From: an uncultured Thiotrichaceae bacterium | Lineage (GTDB): Bacteria; Pseudomonadota; Gammaproteobacteria; Thiotrichales; Thiotrichaceae | Assembly: GCA_937925855.1 (NCBI GenBank) | Contig: CALAMO010000010.1 | Location: 1-64,000, forward strand | Direction: 5' to 3' | Length of the DNA stretch: 64,000 nt | Shown here: positions 16,222-26,305 of the stretch, piece by piece | Layout of the letters: the number at the start of each line of letters is the position of its first letter | Numbering within the stretch: the first letter of the stretch is position 1 | Notes under the pieces: generated by a model | The model's database searches: none | What the model was told of the DNA's origin: nothing | Seen by the model: the letters and a program-made list of their open reading frames with translations, nothing else | Position numbers and translations under genes: made by a program

Positions 16222-18936
16222 GTGTTAGGTAGTCTTTTTAAACCGAAGTGGCAGCATGCCAACCCTAAGGTCAGAATAGAGGCGCTGGTTGGACTAGGGG
16301 CTGACAGCCCGGAATTGATTCAGCTGGCGCAAAATGATCCAGACACCGGTGTTCGGCTGGGCGCGATTGCGCGCCTGACGAACATAACGGCACTGATTCA
16401 GTTAGGCAAGCGTGCCGGTGCGATTGGTGAGCGAGCGCAGCAGCGAGTGGTCACACTGGTGGCGGATACTTCGCAATATGATGCGGTGCTGGTTGAGGTA
16501 TTTGACTGGTTTAAGGCCGATTCGGCTTTGCTGCAAGTGCTGGCGCGTGACCCTAAACGGACGGTGGCGCTGCGCAAGCTGGCCATAGCAGAATTGGATG
16601 ATGAGGCGCTGCTGTTTAATATCGCCAGCGGCGATGGCGCGCGTGAAATTCAGTACTTAGCCGCTAGTAAAATCAGCGATCTGGGCCAGTTAAAGCAGCT
16701 GGAAAAAACACAGGGCCGTAATAATAAGAAGCTGCGCCAGCTGTTAAAAGAGCGGATGGCGAACGAGCAGGCCGAACAACAGCGCGTCGTTATGCTGGCT
16801 GGGCTGTGTGCTGAATTAGAAGGGCTTGGCCAGTCTGGCTCCTGGGCGCAGGATAAAACCCAATATCGTGTGTTGCACCAGCGTTGGCAGCAAGCGTGCG
16901 ATCAGGCTGCGCCGCCGCAGACGCTGTTGAAGCGTTTTCATGACGCAGAGAAAGAATTTCACGGTCGATTAGAAACCCACGAGCAGCAGCGGGCTGCCCT
17001 CGCGCCGTTACAGGCAGTGTTTGAACAGTGTTTTACGGCTGCTGAGCACTTGCAACAGGCGATGCAAACCACTCCAGAGCAGCTAAGTCTGAGTGCTATT
17101 GATCAGCAGATAGAACAGCTACAGGATCGATGGGTAGCGGCTGCCGTATTGCCTGATGAGGTGCAGCAATCTGCGCTGAACCAACGTTGGATTGCGGTTT
17201 TTGTCGCGCTGACGAATAAGCGCGATGCGCTCGCAGGGGATTTGTCTGCGTTGGATGAGATGCAGGCTTGCTGTCGTCGGCTTGAGGCGCTGCGTAATGA
17301 CAAAAAACCACTGCAAGCTAAGCGCCTGACGCACTGGCAAGCGGAATGGATTAAGATTCATCGCCCTCGCCACATGGATGCAGCGGTGGCTGCACTGGAA
17401 GGGCGTTTTCATCAGGCCATGGATAGCTTGAATGCACGTTTGATCCGTGAAACCGAGGCACGCGCCCAACAGGTGCAAGCGATGGTTGTGCGCTTGGATC
17501 AGATGGACGCCGTGCTGGCACAGGAAAAATATGGTGAAGCGGTGGATATTCATCGTGAGGTGAGCGCTCAGCTGAAAGCAATGACCGCATTAGCAGTCCG
17601 TGATCGTTCTGCTTTGGAGCAGCGTCTACGTGCTGCCGCACCGTTGGTGATGGAATTTAAGGACTGGCGGCGCTGGGGCACCGATCAGGCGCGTGAACAT
17701 CTGATTGAAACGGCGCAGCGTCTGGAAAATGATGAGTCCATAGCCCCCGAACAGCGGGTGAAAGAAATTAAAGCCCTGCGTCAGGAATGGCGGAAGCTTG
17801 CGCAAATGGAGCCGGGCAAGCAGCGCCAGCAGTGGAAGGATTTTGATAGCAAAGTGACGGCGGCCTACGAGCCGAGTAAAAAGCATTTTGCTGAGCAGGC
17901 ACAGCAGCGCAGGCAGAATCTGAAACAGCGCGAAGGCGTGTGTATTCAGCTGGAAACTATGGCGCAGGTGACGGATTGGTCGGATACCGATTGGAAAGCA
18001 CAGTATGCCGGTATTAATGAGCTGCGTAAGTCATGGAAGCGCTGTGGCACGGTCGGTCATAAGGAATGGCGCGCGATTAATGAGCGTTTTAATCAGGCGA
18101 TGGACAAGCTGGACGCACACCTCAATGATGAACGTGAGCGTAATCTGAAGTTACGTCAGCAGCTGGTCGAACAGGCAACGGCGCTGCTGGCTTTGGATGA
18201 TATTCGAGCCGCAACGGCGCAGGCAAAAGCGTTACAGGCGCGTTGGCACATCACCATTCCGTCGCGCCCAAAGGACGAACAGAAGCTGTGGAAAGCCTTC
18301 CGCAGTCCAATTGACCAGGTGTTTCAGCGCCTGAGTCAAGAGCGGCAGTCGCAGCGCTCGGAAACTGATCAGCGGATTCAGCAGAAAACGCAGCTCTGCG
18401 CGCAGTTAGAGGCCTTGTTACAGCGGGCCGATGATGAATTTTCAATGCAGGTGCATGAGCTGGATAGCATACGCGCGCAGTTTAATGCACAGCGTGACCT
18501 GCCTAAGGCTGTGCTACATAAGCTGGAACAGCGCTTTAATTCAGCAGAGCAGGCCGTGTTGCAGCGTATGGAACAGCGCAACTGGCAGCGCCATTTAGAC
18601 AAGTTGGATGCATTGACAGCACAGTCTGGTGAACGCAAAGCGGCGGATGCTACAGCAGAGGTGCAGGCCGCAAACCAGTCGGAAGGCGAGGCCTTGTGCT
18701 TGCAATTAGAAATCCTGCTGGATATTGAGACGCCAGCGGCATTCAGTCAGGCCAGAATGCAGTACCAAGTGGCTCAGTTGTCAGAGGCAATGCGCAGCCG
18801 GAATGAGGCTCAGGATGAGGATGAGCAGGCTCTGGGTTTGTTGACGGCTTGGTACCAGCTGGGTGCGATGCCTGCTGTTGCCCATGAGACGCAGCAGGCG
18901 CGGATTAAGCAGGCGCGTCAGGCCATATTGAAGTAG
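16222..18936 (+). CDS. DUF349 repeat protein
   Basis: This 904-residue protein is rich in Gln, Ala and Arg and nearly all helical. The first 170 residues look HEAT-like (NPKVRIEALVGLG, DTGVRLGAIARL), and the remainder holds repeated DUF349 units such as RQEWRKLAQMEPGKQRQQW and LRKSWKRCGTVGHKEW. DUF349 proteins occur in proteobacteria and actinobacteria with no settled function. It starts with GTG after GGGGAG. Its 3' end overlaps the end of zipA on the other strand by 19 bp. Confidence 0.9.
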   Translation: MLGSLFKPKWQHANPKVRIEALVGLGADSPELIQLAQNDPDTGVRLGAIARLTNITALIQLGKRAGAIGERAQQRVVTLVADTSQYDAVLVEVFDWFKADSALLQVLARDPKRTVALRKLAIAELDDEALLFNIASGDGAREIQYLAASKISDLGQLKQLEKTQGRNNKKLRQLLKERMANEQAEQQRVVMLAGLCAELEGLGQSGSWAQDKTQYRVLHQRWQQACDQAAPPQTLLKRFHDAEKEFHGRLETHEQQRAALAPLQAVFEQCFTAAEHLQQAMQTTPEQLSLSAIDQQIEQLQDRWVAAAVLPDEVQQSALNQRWIAVFVALTNKRDALAGDLSALDEMQACCRRLEALRNDKKPLQAKRLTHWQAEWIKIHRPRHMDAAVAALEGRFHQAMDSLNARLIRETEARAQQVQAMVVRLDQMDAVLAQEKYGEAVDIHREVSAQLKAMTALAVRDRSALEQRLRAAAPLVMEFKDWRRWGTDQAREHLIETAQRLENDESIAPEQRVKEIKALRQEWRKLAQMEPGKQRQQWKDFDSKVTAAYEPSKKHFAEQAQQRRQNLKQREGVCIQLETMAQVTDWSDTDWKAQYAGINELRKSWKRCGTVGHKEWRAINERFNQAMDKLDAHLNDERERNLKLRQQLVEQATALLALDDIRAATAQAKALQARWHITIPSRPKDEQKLWKAFRSPIDQVFQRLSQERQSQRSETDQRIQQKTQLCAQLEALLQRADDEFSMQVHELDSIRAQFNAQRDLPKAVLHKLEQRFNSAEQAVLQRMEQRNWQRHLDKLDALTAQSGERKAADATAEVQAANQSEGEALCLQLEILLDIETPAAFSQARMQYQVAQLSEAMRSRNEAQDEDEQALGLLTAWYQLGAMPAVAHETQQARIKQARQAILK

Positions 18937-19649
18937 GTGCGTCGTTCTTCGGCGCTAATCACTTCCTGCTGCTGATTTTTCAGAACGCCGCCTAGATGGC
19001 TGGTGATGCGCTCGGCGGTGCGAATAAAATCGTGGATCGCCTCGCTGTCGCTGATTGGGCTGGGTAGATTTAATACCATGGATAAGCCGGGCGTGCTCAT
19101 GCCTGCGGCTAGCTCTTCGGGGATCAGCGTCCAGGGCTTGACACCATTGGCGACGTTGAACAGGCTTTTCTCACCTTCATCAGACAATACGATGCGGTGG
19201 TAGACATCCATCTCACCATAGGTCAGACCGGAGTTGTCCAGCGCCTCGATGACGTTGTCGCCACTAAAGCCAGTTTCATTGTCAGCGGCGATAAACATAA
19301 TGAGCTGCGGTGGCACCGCCTTCGGCTGTTGTGCAGCACCGCCTGCTGCGGCATCTTCCTGCACAGAGGAAGTCGGCGCGGCACCGGCCAGCGCACCATT
19401 CGCGGCACCCTGAGGTGGTGCCATAATGTCGGATAAATCCTGCGCATTCGCAGCGGGTGCTTTGCCGTCGCGAGCGGGTTGATCATCCATGATCGAGGTT
19501 ATTTCTGCGCCGTCATCATCCTTTAGGGTGTTGATCGGGGGCAATTTGCGTCGCCGGGGCGTATCCTGCCCCGACATGCGGCTGAGTATATAAATACCGG
19601 CCAGCGCAGCAAGGCCCACTGCCATAATCACCAGACTCACTATTTCCAC
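18918..19649 (-). CDS. zipA: Cell division protein ZipA
   Basis: The 243-residue product has an N-terminal membrane anchor (VSLVIMAVGLAALAGIYILS). A Pro/Ala-rich linker follows to about residue 110, then the C-terminal FtsZ-binding domain (LIMFIAADNETGFSGDNVIEAL, GLSMVLNLPSPISD). ZipA tethers FtsZ to the inner membrane at midcell. In many gammaproteobacteria zipA sits next to ligA and smc; here it follows aspS and is convergent with the DUF349 gene. Confidence 0.93.
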   Translation of the reverse strand: MEIVSLVIMAVGLAALAGIYILSRMSGQDTPRRRKLPPINTLKDDDGAEITSIMDDQPARDGKAPAANAQDLSDIMAPPQGAANGALAGAAPTSSVQEDAAAGGAAQQPKAVPPQLIMFIAADNETGFSGDNVIEALDNSGLTYGEMDVYHRIVLSDEGEKSLFNVANGVKPWTLIPEELAAGMSTPGLSMVLNLPSPISDSEAIHDFIRTAERITSHLGGVLKNQQQEVISAEERRTYFNMA

Positions 19650-19718
19650 GGGATGTGTCCTTTTGTCCTTAATGTGGGAGCATCTGATTGTAACGTCTAT
19701 TCGTCGCCCGAAGCTAAT

Positions 19719-21491
19719 CTAATCGCTGGTTGACTCAGGTAACTTAACGCGAATGCTTAGCTCACGCAGCTGTTTCGCCGGTACATCGGCGGGGGCTGAA
19801 GTCAGCAGGCAGGAAGCGGTCTGCGTTTTTGGGAACGCCATGACGTCGCGAATAGACTGGCTGCCGGTCATTAACATCACCAGACGATCCAGGCCGAAGG
19901 CCAAGCCGCCGTGCGGTGGGCAGCCGTACTTCAGCGCGTTGAGCAGGAAGCCAAATTTCGCCTCTGCCTCCTCAGCGCTAATGCCTAATAATTCAAATAC
20001 GGTGCTTTGCATATCGGCTTCGTGGATACGCATTGAGCCACCACCCACTTCAGTGCCGTTAATAACCATGTCATAGGCGCGGGACAGGGCTTTGCCAGGG
20101 TCGGCCTTTAGAGCTTCTACTGAGCAGGACGGTGCGGTAAACGGGTGGTGTAAGGCATTCCAGCGCTTATTATCCCATTCAAACATTGGGAAATCGACTA
20201 CCCATAAGGCGGCCCATTCGCTGGTTAACAGCTGGCGATCCAGCCCCAGTTTTACTCGTAGTGCACCGAGAGCGTCATTAACTACTCCTGTTTTGTCGGC
20301 GCCAAAGAAGACTATATCGCCGTTCTCGGCGCCGACGCGCTGCATAATGCCCGCAATAGTTTCATCCGGCAGGAATTTCAGAATTGGTGATTGCATACCG
20401 TCGCGTCCGGCGGCGACGTCAGTGATTTTAATATAGGCCAGTCCTTTCGCGCCGTAGCGACTGACGTATTGGGTATAGTCGTCAATTTCCTTGCGCGATA
20501 GATCACTTCCCTGCGGTAGGCGCAGTGCAGCGACCCGGCTTGCCTCGTCCTTAGCAGGGGCAGCAAATACCTTAAATTCAACGTGCTGCATCAGGTCGCT
20601 CACCTCGACCAATTCCAGCGGAATACGCAGATCCGGCTTGTCAGAGCCAAAGCGTTCCATGGCCTCTGCATAAGGCATGCGTTGAAAGGTATCCGGTAGC
20701 TCGACGTTTAATAGCTGTTTGAACATGCCGCGCACCATCGTTTCTGTGGTGCCCATCACGCCCGCTTCATCCTGAAACGAGGTTTCAATGTCTAGCTGGG
20801 TAAATTCGGGTTGACGGTCAGCGCGCAGATCTTCATCGCGGAAACAGCGGGCGAACTGGTAGTATTTGTCCATGCCTGACATCATTAGAAGCTGTTTAAA
20901 CAGCTGGGGTGACTGCGGCAGGGCAAAGAAATTACCGGGGAAGGTGCGGCTAGGCACGATATAATCGCGTGCGCCTTCCGGTGTTGCTTTCGTTAGCATG
21001 GGTGTTTCAATGTCTAAGAAGCCATCCTCTTCGAGGAAGCGGCGCATATACGCGGTGGCTTTAGCGCGCAGCTGTAGATTGTGCTGCATTTCTGGGCGAC
21101 GCAGATCAATATAGCGGTAGCTGAGGCGATGCTCTTCGCCGACGTTATCTTCGTCCAGTTGGAATGGTGGTGTTTCCGCAGCATTCAGGACGGTGAGTTC
21201 CAAGCCGAGGACCTCGACTTTACCGCTGCGTAAATTATCGTTAATTGTGCCTGCGGGGCGGTCACGCACCCGACCGCTAACCTGGATGACGAATTCATTG
21301 CGCAGACGTTCGGCGGTGGCAAACATGCTGGCACGATCCGGGTCAAATACAACCTGTACTAATCCTTCGCGGTCGCGCAGATCAACAAATATAACGCCCC
21401 CATGGTCGCGGCGGCGATTGACCCAGCCGCACAGCGTTACTTCCTGGCCCAAAAGGGCTTCATCGACCTGCCCACAATAATGACTACGCAT
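19719..21491 (-). CDS. aspS: Aspartyl-tRNA synthetase
   Basis: The 590-residue class IIb synthetase starts [20 protein letters not shown]. It has the N-terminal OB fold ([15 protein letters not shown]), motif 2 ([16 protein letters not shown]), the bacterial GAD insertion, and motif 3 ([11 protein letters not shown]). The ATG at 21491 is preferred to one two codons earlier because its spacing from GGAT is better and it matches the family N-terminus. zipA lies 69 bp downstream on the same strand. Confidence 0.98.
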   Translation of the reverse strand: MRSHYCGQVDEALLGQEVTLCGWVNRRRDHGGVIFVDLRDREGLVQVVFDPDRASMFATAERLRNEFVIQVSGRVRDRPAGTINDNLRSGKVEVLGLELTVLNAAETPPFQLDEDNVGEEHRLSYRYIDLRRPEMQHNLQLRAKATAYMRRFLEEDGFLDIETPMLTKATPEGARDYIVPSRTFPGNFFALPQSPQLFKQLLMMSGMDKYYQFARCFRDEDLRADRQPEFTQLDIETSFQDEAGVMGTTETMVRGMFKQLLNVELPDTFQRMPYAEAMERFGSDKPDLRIPLELVEVSDLMQHVEFKVFAAPAKDEASRVAALRLPQGSDLSRKEIDDYTQYVSRYGAKGLAYIKITDVAAGRDGMQSPILKFLPDETIAGIMQRVGAENGDIVFFGADKTGVVNDALGALRVKLGLDRQLLTSEWAALWVVDFPMFEWDNKRWNALHHPFTAPSCSVEALKADPGKALSRAYDMVINGTEVGGGSMRIHEADMQSTVFELLGISAEEAEAKFGFLLNALKYGCPPHGGLAFGLDRLVMLMTGSQSIRDVMAFPKTQTASCLLTSAPADVPAKQLRELSIRVKLPESTSD

Positions 21492-21683
21492 GTTCATATC
21501 CGGTTTTAGTTTTTATGAAAGCGACCCCTATCTATTCTGTGGGCCGAACTTAAACGCATAAGCCCGAAGGCTTATTCAGGAGGACGAAATGTTAAGCGTT
21601 GCTAGCCGGATGTGCAAGCAGGATTATTGCTGGCAGGTTAGAAGTAGTGCCCTAGCTTAGGATGAGCAGTTTGGGGAGGAGAG

Positions 21684-21746
21684 TATAGCGGGCAATTCAT
21701 TCCTGAAGCGGTTCACCAGGGCGGAGTGAATGAATTGCTCGCTATA
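21684..21746. repeat. 19-bp inverted repeat (hairpin) upstream of aspS
   Basis: TATAGCGGGCAATTCATTC (21684-21702) and GAATGAATTGCTCGCTATA (21728-21746) are complementary over 19 bp with one G-T wobble, around a 25-nt loop. It lies in the 290-bp gap between aspS and the upstream outer-membrane gene. A second short hairpin, ATAAGCC/GGCTTAT, lies at 21558-21575. Neither has a T-run, so they are more likely small palindromic elements or RNA structures than intrinsic terminators. Confidence 0.75.
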
Positions 21747-21789
21747 AGTTTTGGCGTGTTATGGTTTCGAGGCTATTGCTCGACAGCGC

Positions 21790-22401
21790 TTAGAACGTTG
21801 AATAAGTTAAGCTAGCGCCGTAATTCAAGCTGTCTGCGTCGCCACCGAGGTACTCGACTTCGCTACGCGCCCCGAGGTTTTCGCCCAGTTTGACCTGTGC
21901 ACCTGCACCCAATATAAAATCTGTACCGCTCACGGCGACATCGCCGTTAACTTTACTTTTCCAGGCGCTCATACCAAGCTTGCCAAACAGCTCCATGTTC
22001 TGTGCATTCGGAATAAAGTCCAAATATTGCATCACAGGATCCAGAAACTGCAGTTCTTGTGCCGGGGTAATCCCAAGCACAGACATTGACAACCCAGTCA
22101 GGCTTAGGTCGTCGTTTACACCGCTGTCATCGCGCGCATCTAGCAGGCTGTGGAAGCCTGCCTCCAAGGCCATATGTTTACCGGTACGGTAGCCCACAAA
22201 GCTTTTCCAAGTCAGGCAGTCCACCAGGTCACCACATTTTTCACCGGCATCGCCGCCCGCAATCCCCATGCCGGCACCGGCATAAAGACTTTCAAAGCCA
22301 TTCGTTGAGCGCTGTTCCTGCGTATAGCTGTAGTCGTAGGCAAACACTGGCGTGCTGCCCAGTGCAAGCGCAAGTAGAGCGGCTAAGTTCGTTTTTTTCA
22401 T
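21790..22401 (-). CDS. Outer-membrane beta-barrel protein
   Basis: The 203-residue protein has a signal peptide (MKKTNLAALLALALGSTPVFA). Its barrel of about eight strands begins ESLYAGAGMGIAGG and ends in YSTF; a C-terminal phenylalanine is the BAM recognition signal. It shares WKSFVGYRTGKHMALEAG and ELFGKLGMSAW with its upstream neighbour at 22502, so the two are paralogues of the OmpA-N/OmpW-like small barrel type. Two cysteines (CGDLVDC) probably form a loop disulfide. Function unknown. Confidence 0.85.
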   Translation of the reverse strand: MKKTNLAALLALALGSTPVFAYDYSYTQEQRSTNGFESLYAGAGMGIAGGDAGEKCGDLVDCLTWKSFVGYRTGKHMALEAGFHSLLDARDDSGVNDDLSLTGLSMSVLGITPAQELQFLDPVMQYLDFIPNAQNMELFGKLGMSAWKSKVNGDVAVSGTDFILGAGAQVKLGENLGARSEVEYLGGDADSLNYGASLTYSTF

Positions 22402-22501
22402 TCTAGTTTCCCCTATCGTTTATTATTATGGGGGGTAGGATAGTTATGGCGGATAGACTGATAGGTGCTATCCGCCATTGCTTGGGTATTTAAGTTAACA
22501 A

Positions 22502-23152
22502 TCAGAAGGTTGAGAAGGTAACGCCTGCTGATAAAACATCAACATTACTTTCTTTAGTTTTGGTGCTGTCGGACAGGTCGTTTTGATACTCCGCAGCAAA
22601 ACGCTCATATTCACCGCGCAAAGCGATGCTATCGGTGATTTTGTAGCTGGCGCCAGCGCCGTAGATCATGCTGGTGCCACTTTGTGAGGGACTTTTGGTG
22701 CCAATTGATGAATTTTTAGCGGTACCTTCCAGATCCCAGCGCATCATGCCTAACTTGCCGAAAACATCGAAGTTATCGAAGATTTCAAAGGCATATAGCC
22801 CGCTCAGGCCTAGGCCCGAAGCCTCGCCTGTACCTTCTACATCGCCTAAGATGGCGTGTTTGTAAGTCTCTTCAGCCTTACCTAATTTATAGTAAGTACC
22901 TTCTATTGCGAGATTTTCGGTAAATTTGTAACCGGCAAAGGTTTTCCAGCCGCCTGTAGCACAGTCTTTATCTTCTGATTTGTAGAGCAGCATGCAGCGG
23001 GTGTTGGCTTGTCCGTAGCTACCACCAACATAGATGCCATCCGCCATAGATGATTCGCCACTGTCGCCAAAGAGGCTGCCGCCGCCTGCCGTAGCATTGC
23101 CCATCGCTAAGATGGCTGCACCCATCAAAGATGATAGAATGGTCTTTTTCAT
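22502..23152 (-). CDS. Outer-membrane beta-barrel protein (paralogue)
   Basis: The 216-residue protein starts MKKTILSSLMGAAILAMGNA with a signal peptide. Its barrel includes DGIYVGGSYGQAN, WKTFAGYKFTENLAIEG and DVFGKLGMMRW, and it ends in FSTF. The ATG at 23152 is chosen over an upstream codon because it gives a clean signal peptide and has GGAG 8 nt before it. It lies 100 bp upstream of the related gene at 21790, which suggests tandem duplication and divergence. Confidence 0.87.
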   Translation of the reverse strand: MKKTILSSLMGAAILAMGNATAGGGSLFGDSGESSMADGIYVGGSYGQANTRCMLLYKSEDKDCATGGWKTFAGYKFTENLAIEGTYYKLGKAEETYKHAILGDVEGTGEASGLGLSGLYAFEIFDNFDVFGKLGMMRWDLEGTAKNSSIGTKSPSQSGTSMIYGAGASYKITDSIALRGEYERFAAEYQNDLSDSTKTKESNVDVLSAGVTFSTF

Positions 23153-23332
23153 GGGAGGAACTCCATTTATTTTTATTATTAGTAAAAGAATTATATGACG
23201 CCAATTTTGCTGTGTAAGCTTGTTATTTGCAACGCCGTTGCGGTGTTTTCCGATAAATGGGGCGTTGCTGCTGTGCGGTAAGAGCAACAGCAGGGCTGGG
23301 GTGGTGGTGGTTCTCTGTTATGCGCTGTCGCG

Positions 23333-23653
23333 TTATGTTTTTTGGGTGCTGGTGCTGGAAGCCTTATTTTTACTGGCATCTGCGGCAGGCTTGTCTTTTG
23401 TTCCGCTATTTTCTTTGGGCTTATCCGCGCCTTTTTTATCGTGTTTATTGTCGGTTAGATTCTTTTTATCGCCCTGCTTAAAATCAGTTTCATACCAACC
23501 GGAGCCGCTCAGACGAAAGGCGGCGGCTGTTACTTTTTTTTGCAAAGTGGCGGCATCACAGGCCGGACAGACCGTTAGTGGTGCATCGCTGAGCTTTTGC
23601 AGTGCTTCCATTTCATGGTCGCAGGCCGTACATTGATAATCGTAAAGCGGCAT
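23333..23653 (-). CDS. FmdB family zinc-ribbon protein
   Basis: The 106-residue product starts MPLYDYQCTACDHEMEALQK and carries two CxxC pairs (CTAC, CPAC) forming a zinc ribbon. A charged, low-complexity tail rich in Lys and Ala follows. FmdB-like proteins are putative regulators, and the gene typically precedes aspS in gammaproteobacteria. Here the two barrel genes separate it from aspS. The ATG at 23653 fits the family N-terminus. Confidence 0.9.
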   Translation of the reverse strand: MPLYDYQCTACDHEMEALQKLSDAPLTVCPACDAATLQKKVTAAAFRLSGSGWYETDFKQGDKKNLTDNKHDKKGADKPKENSGTKDKPAADASKNKASSTSTQKT

Positions 23654-23772
23654 GAGCAGGTGTCTCCCGATAGCGCGTGATAATGGTGGCAATAATAGGG
23701 CTGCCGCTGGGTAAATTCAATGCTAATTAAAGACTAATGCTGCGATAAGGCAATGAAATAATAGGAAGTCGT

Positions 23773-24672
23773 ATGGGTAAGAACGATGAAGCGCGCAAAT
23801 CGCAAGCCACAAAGACTGTAGACGGCCAGCGCAATGTGTTAGTGACGGGGTGTTCCAGTGGCATCGGCTATTGTGTGGCTCATGGCCTGCGGGCGCGAGG
23901 TTACCGAGTCTTTGCTACGGCGCGCGCAGCAGAAGATATTGCGCGCTTGCGGGATGAAGGGCTGGAGGTGATTGCGCTGGAACTGGCAGACCCGGCCAGC
24001 GTGCAAGCCTGTGCAGAGGAATTTTTGCGCCGCGCTGAGCATGCGGTTTATGCTGTATTCCATAACGGTGCTTATGGTCAGGCTGGGGCGCTGGAAGATA
24101 TTTCGCGCGCGGTGCTGGAACAGCAGTTTGCGGCGAATGTATTTGGCTGGCATCAGCTGACAAATTTATTATTGCCCGCGATGCGGCGGCAGGGTGCTGG
24201 GCGCATTATTTACAACAGCTCAGTGCTGGGACTTATCGCACTGCCGTTTCGTGGCAGTTATAACGCCAGTAAATTTGCGCTAGAGGGGATCGCTGATACG
24301 CAGCGGCTTGAGTTATACGGCACTGGGATTACGGTCAGCCTGATTGAACCGGGGCCAGTGGAGAGTGCGTTCCGTAAAAATTCTCTTAAGACGCTGCGTG
24401 CACATGTGGATATTAGCGGCAGCGTACACCATAAGAAGTATCAGAATGCGATTCGGCGCATGGAGAAAGTTGGCCCGGCGGCACCGTTTACGCTGCCACC
24501 GGAAGCGGTATTAAAGAAGGTGATTCATGCCTTGGAGAGTCGGCGACCACGGGCGCGTTATCCGGTGACTTTTCCGACTTACTTGTTTAGCGTGCTGCGG
24601 CGCATACTGCCGACGCGCGCGCTAGACCGTGTGCTAAGGCATGTCGCACACGGTGAGGGCAAGCCTGAGTAG
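23773..24672 (+). CDS. Short-chain dehydrogenase/reductase (SDR)
   Basis: The 299-residue product has the classical SDR layout. TGCSSGIGYCVAHGL is the cofactor loop, HNGAYGQAGALED corresponds to the NNAG region, and YNASKFALEG is the active-site YxxxK, with an upstream SSVLG serine. It resembles YbbO-type oxidoreductases that act on aldehydes or ketones of lipids. It is a single gene facing the sulfatase gene. Substrate not determinable. Confidence 0.9.
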   Translation: MGKNDEARKSQATKTVDGQRNVLVTGCSSGIGYCVAHGLRARGYRVFATARAAEDIARLRDEGLEVIALELADPASVQACAEEFLRRAEHAVYAVFHNGAYGQAGALEDISRAVLEQQFAANVFGWHQLTNLLLPAMRRQGAGRIIYNSSVLGLIALPFRGSYNASKFALEGIADTQRLELYGTGITVSLIEPGPVESAFRKNSLKTLRAHVDISGSVHHKKYQNAIRRMEKVGPAAPFTLPPEAVLKKVIHALESRRPRARYPVTFPTYLFSVLRRILPTRALDRVLRHVAHGEGKPE

Positions 24673-24729
24673 GCCACGCACTATCAGTATAAGCAGTACA
24701 AGCGGCTAGCTCAGTTTTTGGGACAGCGC

Positions 24730-26295
24730 CTAAGTCCATTTTGGCTGAAACTTCGGCGGCCTTGGGAAGCGTGACTGAATGTCATGCCGGGTTAAATCCA
24801 TGTGGCTGCGGGTATATTGCTCGGCGGCATTGCTGACTGGGTTGTAATCCCAGGCGGTATATTGCCCGATTCGCAGGGCAGCGTGTAGCACCCGCCGTCG
24901 CTGCTGATCCGCGATGACACGCTGGCGCAGCGCCTCTGCATCCCAGTGCCGCTCGGCTTCTTCACGAAAACCTGCCAGCAAAGCCTGCTGTCGTTCGGTG
25001 GCGGCGTCATTCGCGAGGTTGAGTTGCTCATTTGGATCTGTTGCCAGATCAAACAGCTGGTCTGGGTCGGTCATGCAGCTAATAAATTTATACGAGCCGC
25101 GCCGGATCATCAGCATGGGTGCTCCCGTACCCTCGGCCAGATATTCACTGATGCAGGCATTGGGATCTTCCCTGTCATTGCCGTCGCACAGCGGTACTAG
25201 GGAGCGCCCGTTGAGAGGATCAATCGCCTGCGGTGGTTCTACCGCGTTAAAGCGCTGGGCTAAATCCAGCAGCGTGGGGGTGACATCGACCTGGGCGACC
25301 GGCTGGGTCACTTCGCGCGCGTTAAACTGCTGTGGGTTATGCACAATCAGTGGGATGCGGCATGACCATTCGCGGAAGCTCATTTTGTACCACAGCCCAA
25401 ACTCGCCCAGCATATCACCATGATCGGCGGTGAAAATCAGCGTAGTATTATCCGCCATGCCGCACTCAGCCAGCGTAGCGCGCAGCCGTCCGACCCATTC
25501 ATCGACGTAGCTGACATTAGCGTAATAGGCGCGGCGGGCATTGATGATTTCCTGTTCGCTGACCGCGACAGCATCCAGCGCGATGACGTGTTCCAGTCGT
25601 AGATTGTGCGGGTCGTTTTCGGCGCGTGCCGGACGCGCCACGCTCGGTAATGGAATATCGACATCAGCATATAAATCCCAGTACTGCTGGCGGGCAGCAT
25701 AAGGATCGTGCGGATGAATAAAGCTGGATACCAAGCACAACGGGCGTTCATCCTCACTGCGGGCATGATCGTAAATTGCCTGCATTGAGCGTGCCCCAAC
25801 TTCATCATCATATGCCAGCTGATTGGTGATGGCTGCGACGCCCGCCTGCTTGACGCTCGACATATTGTGGTACCACAGGTCAATGCGCTCATCGGCGTTT
25901 GTCCAGTCTGGCATCCAGCCGAAGTCAGCGGGATATATATCGGTGGTCACGCGCTCTTCAAAGCCGTGGAGCTGGTCGGGGCCCACAAAATGCATCTTGC
26001 CAGCTAGACAGGTGCGGTATCCCATCATGCGAAGATAATGGGCGAAGGTCGGCAGGGTAGACGGCATATAAGCCGCATTATCATAGCCGCCACACTGGGA
26101 GATATTTTGGCCGGTCATAAAGGCATAGCGCGCCGGAGTGCACAGCGGAGAGCTGCTGTACGCGGCGTTAAATTTCACACCCTCAGCCGCCAGCTGGTCG
26201 ATGTGTGGGCTTTTAACTGTGGGATTGCCGTAACAGCCTAGTGCCAGCGCAGTCAGTTGGTCGGCCATAATAATCAGGATATTTTGCTGCGCCAT
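24730..26295 (-). CDS. betC: Choline-sulfatase-like sulfatase
   Basis: The 521-residue type I sulfatase starts MAQQNILIIMADQLTALALG. Its CTPAR motif carries the cysteine that is converted to formylglycine. The metal-binding ADQ and ADHGDMLGEFG and the C-terminal NAAEQYTRSHMDL region match BetC, which hydrolyses choline-O-sulfate to choline and sulfate. The ATG at 26295 follows AAGGA. It is the last gene of an operon with a LivHM-type importer, 10 bp behind livM. A relative acting on another sulfate ester is possible. Confidence 0.88.
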   Translation of the reverse strand: MAQQNILIIMADQLTALALGCYGNPTVKSPHIDQLAAEGVKFNAAYSSSPLCTPARYAFMTGQNISQCGGYDNAAYMPSTLPTFAHYLRMMGYRTCLAGKMHFVGPDQLHGFEERVTTDIYPADFGWMPDWTNADERIDLWYHNMSSVKQAGVAAITNQLAYDDEVGARSMQAIYDHARSEDERPLCLVSSFIHPHDPYAARQQYWDLYADVDIPLPSVARPARAENDPHNLRLEHVIALDAVAVSEQEIINARRAYYANVSYVDEWVGRLRATLAECGMADNTTLIFTADHGDMLGEFGLWYKMSFREWSCRIPLIVHNPQQFNAREVTQPVAQVDVTPTLLDLAQRFNAVEPPQAIDPLNGRSLVPLCDGNDREDPNACISEYLAEGTGAPMLMIRRGSYKFISCMTDPDQLFDLATDPNEQLNLANDAATERQQALLAGFREEAERHWDAEALRQRVIADQQRRRVLHAALRIGQYTAWDYNPVSNAAEQYTRSHMDLTRHDIQSRFPRPPKFQPKWT

Positions 26296-26305
26296 GTATG
26301 ATTCC

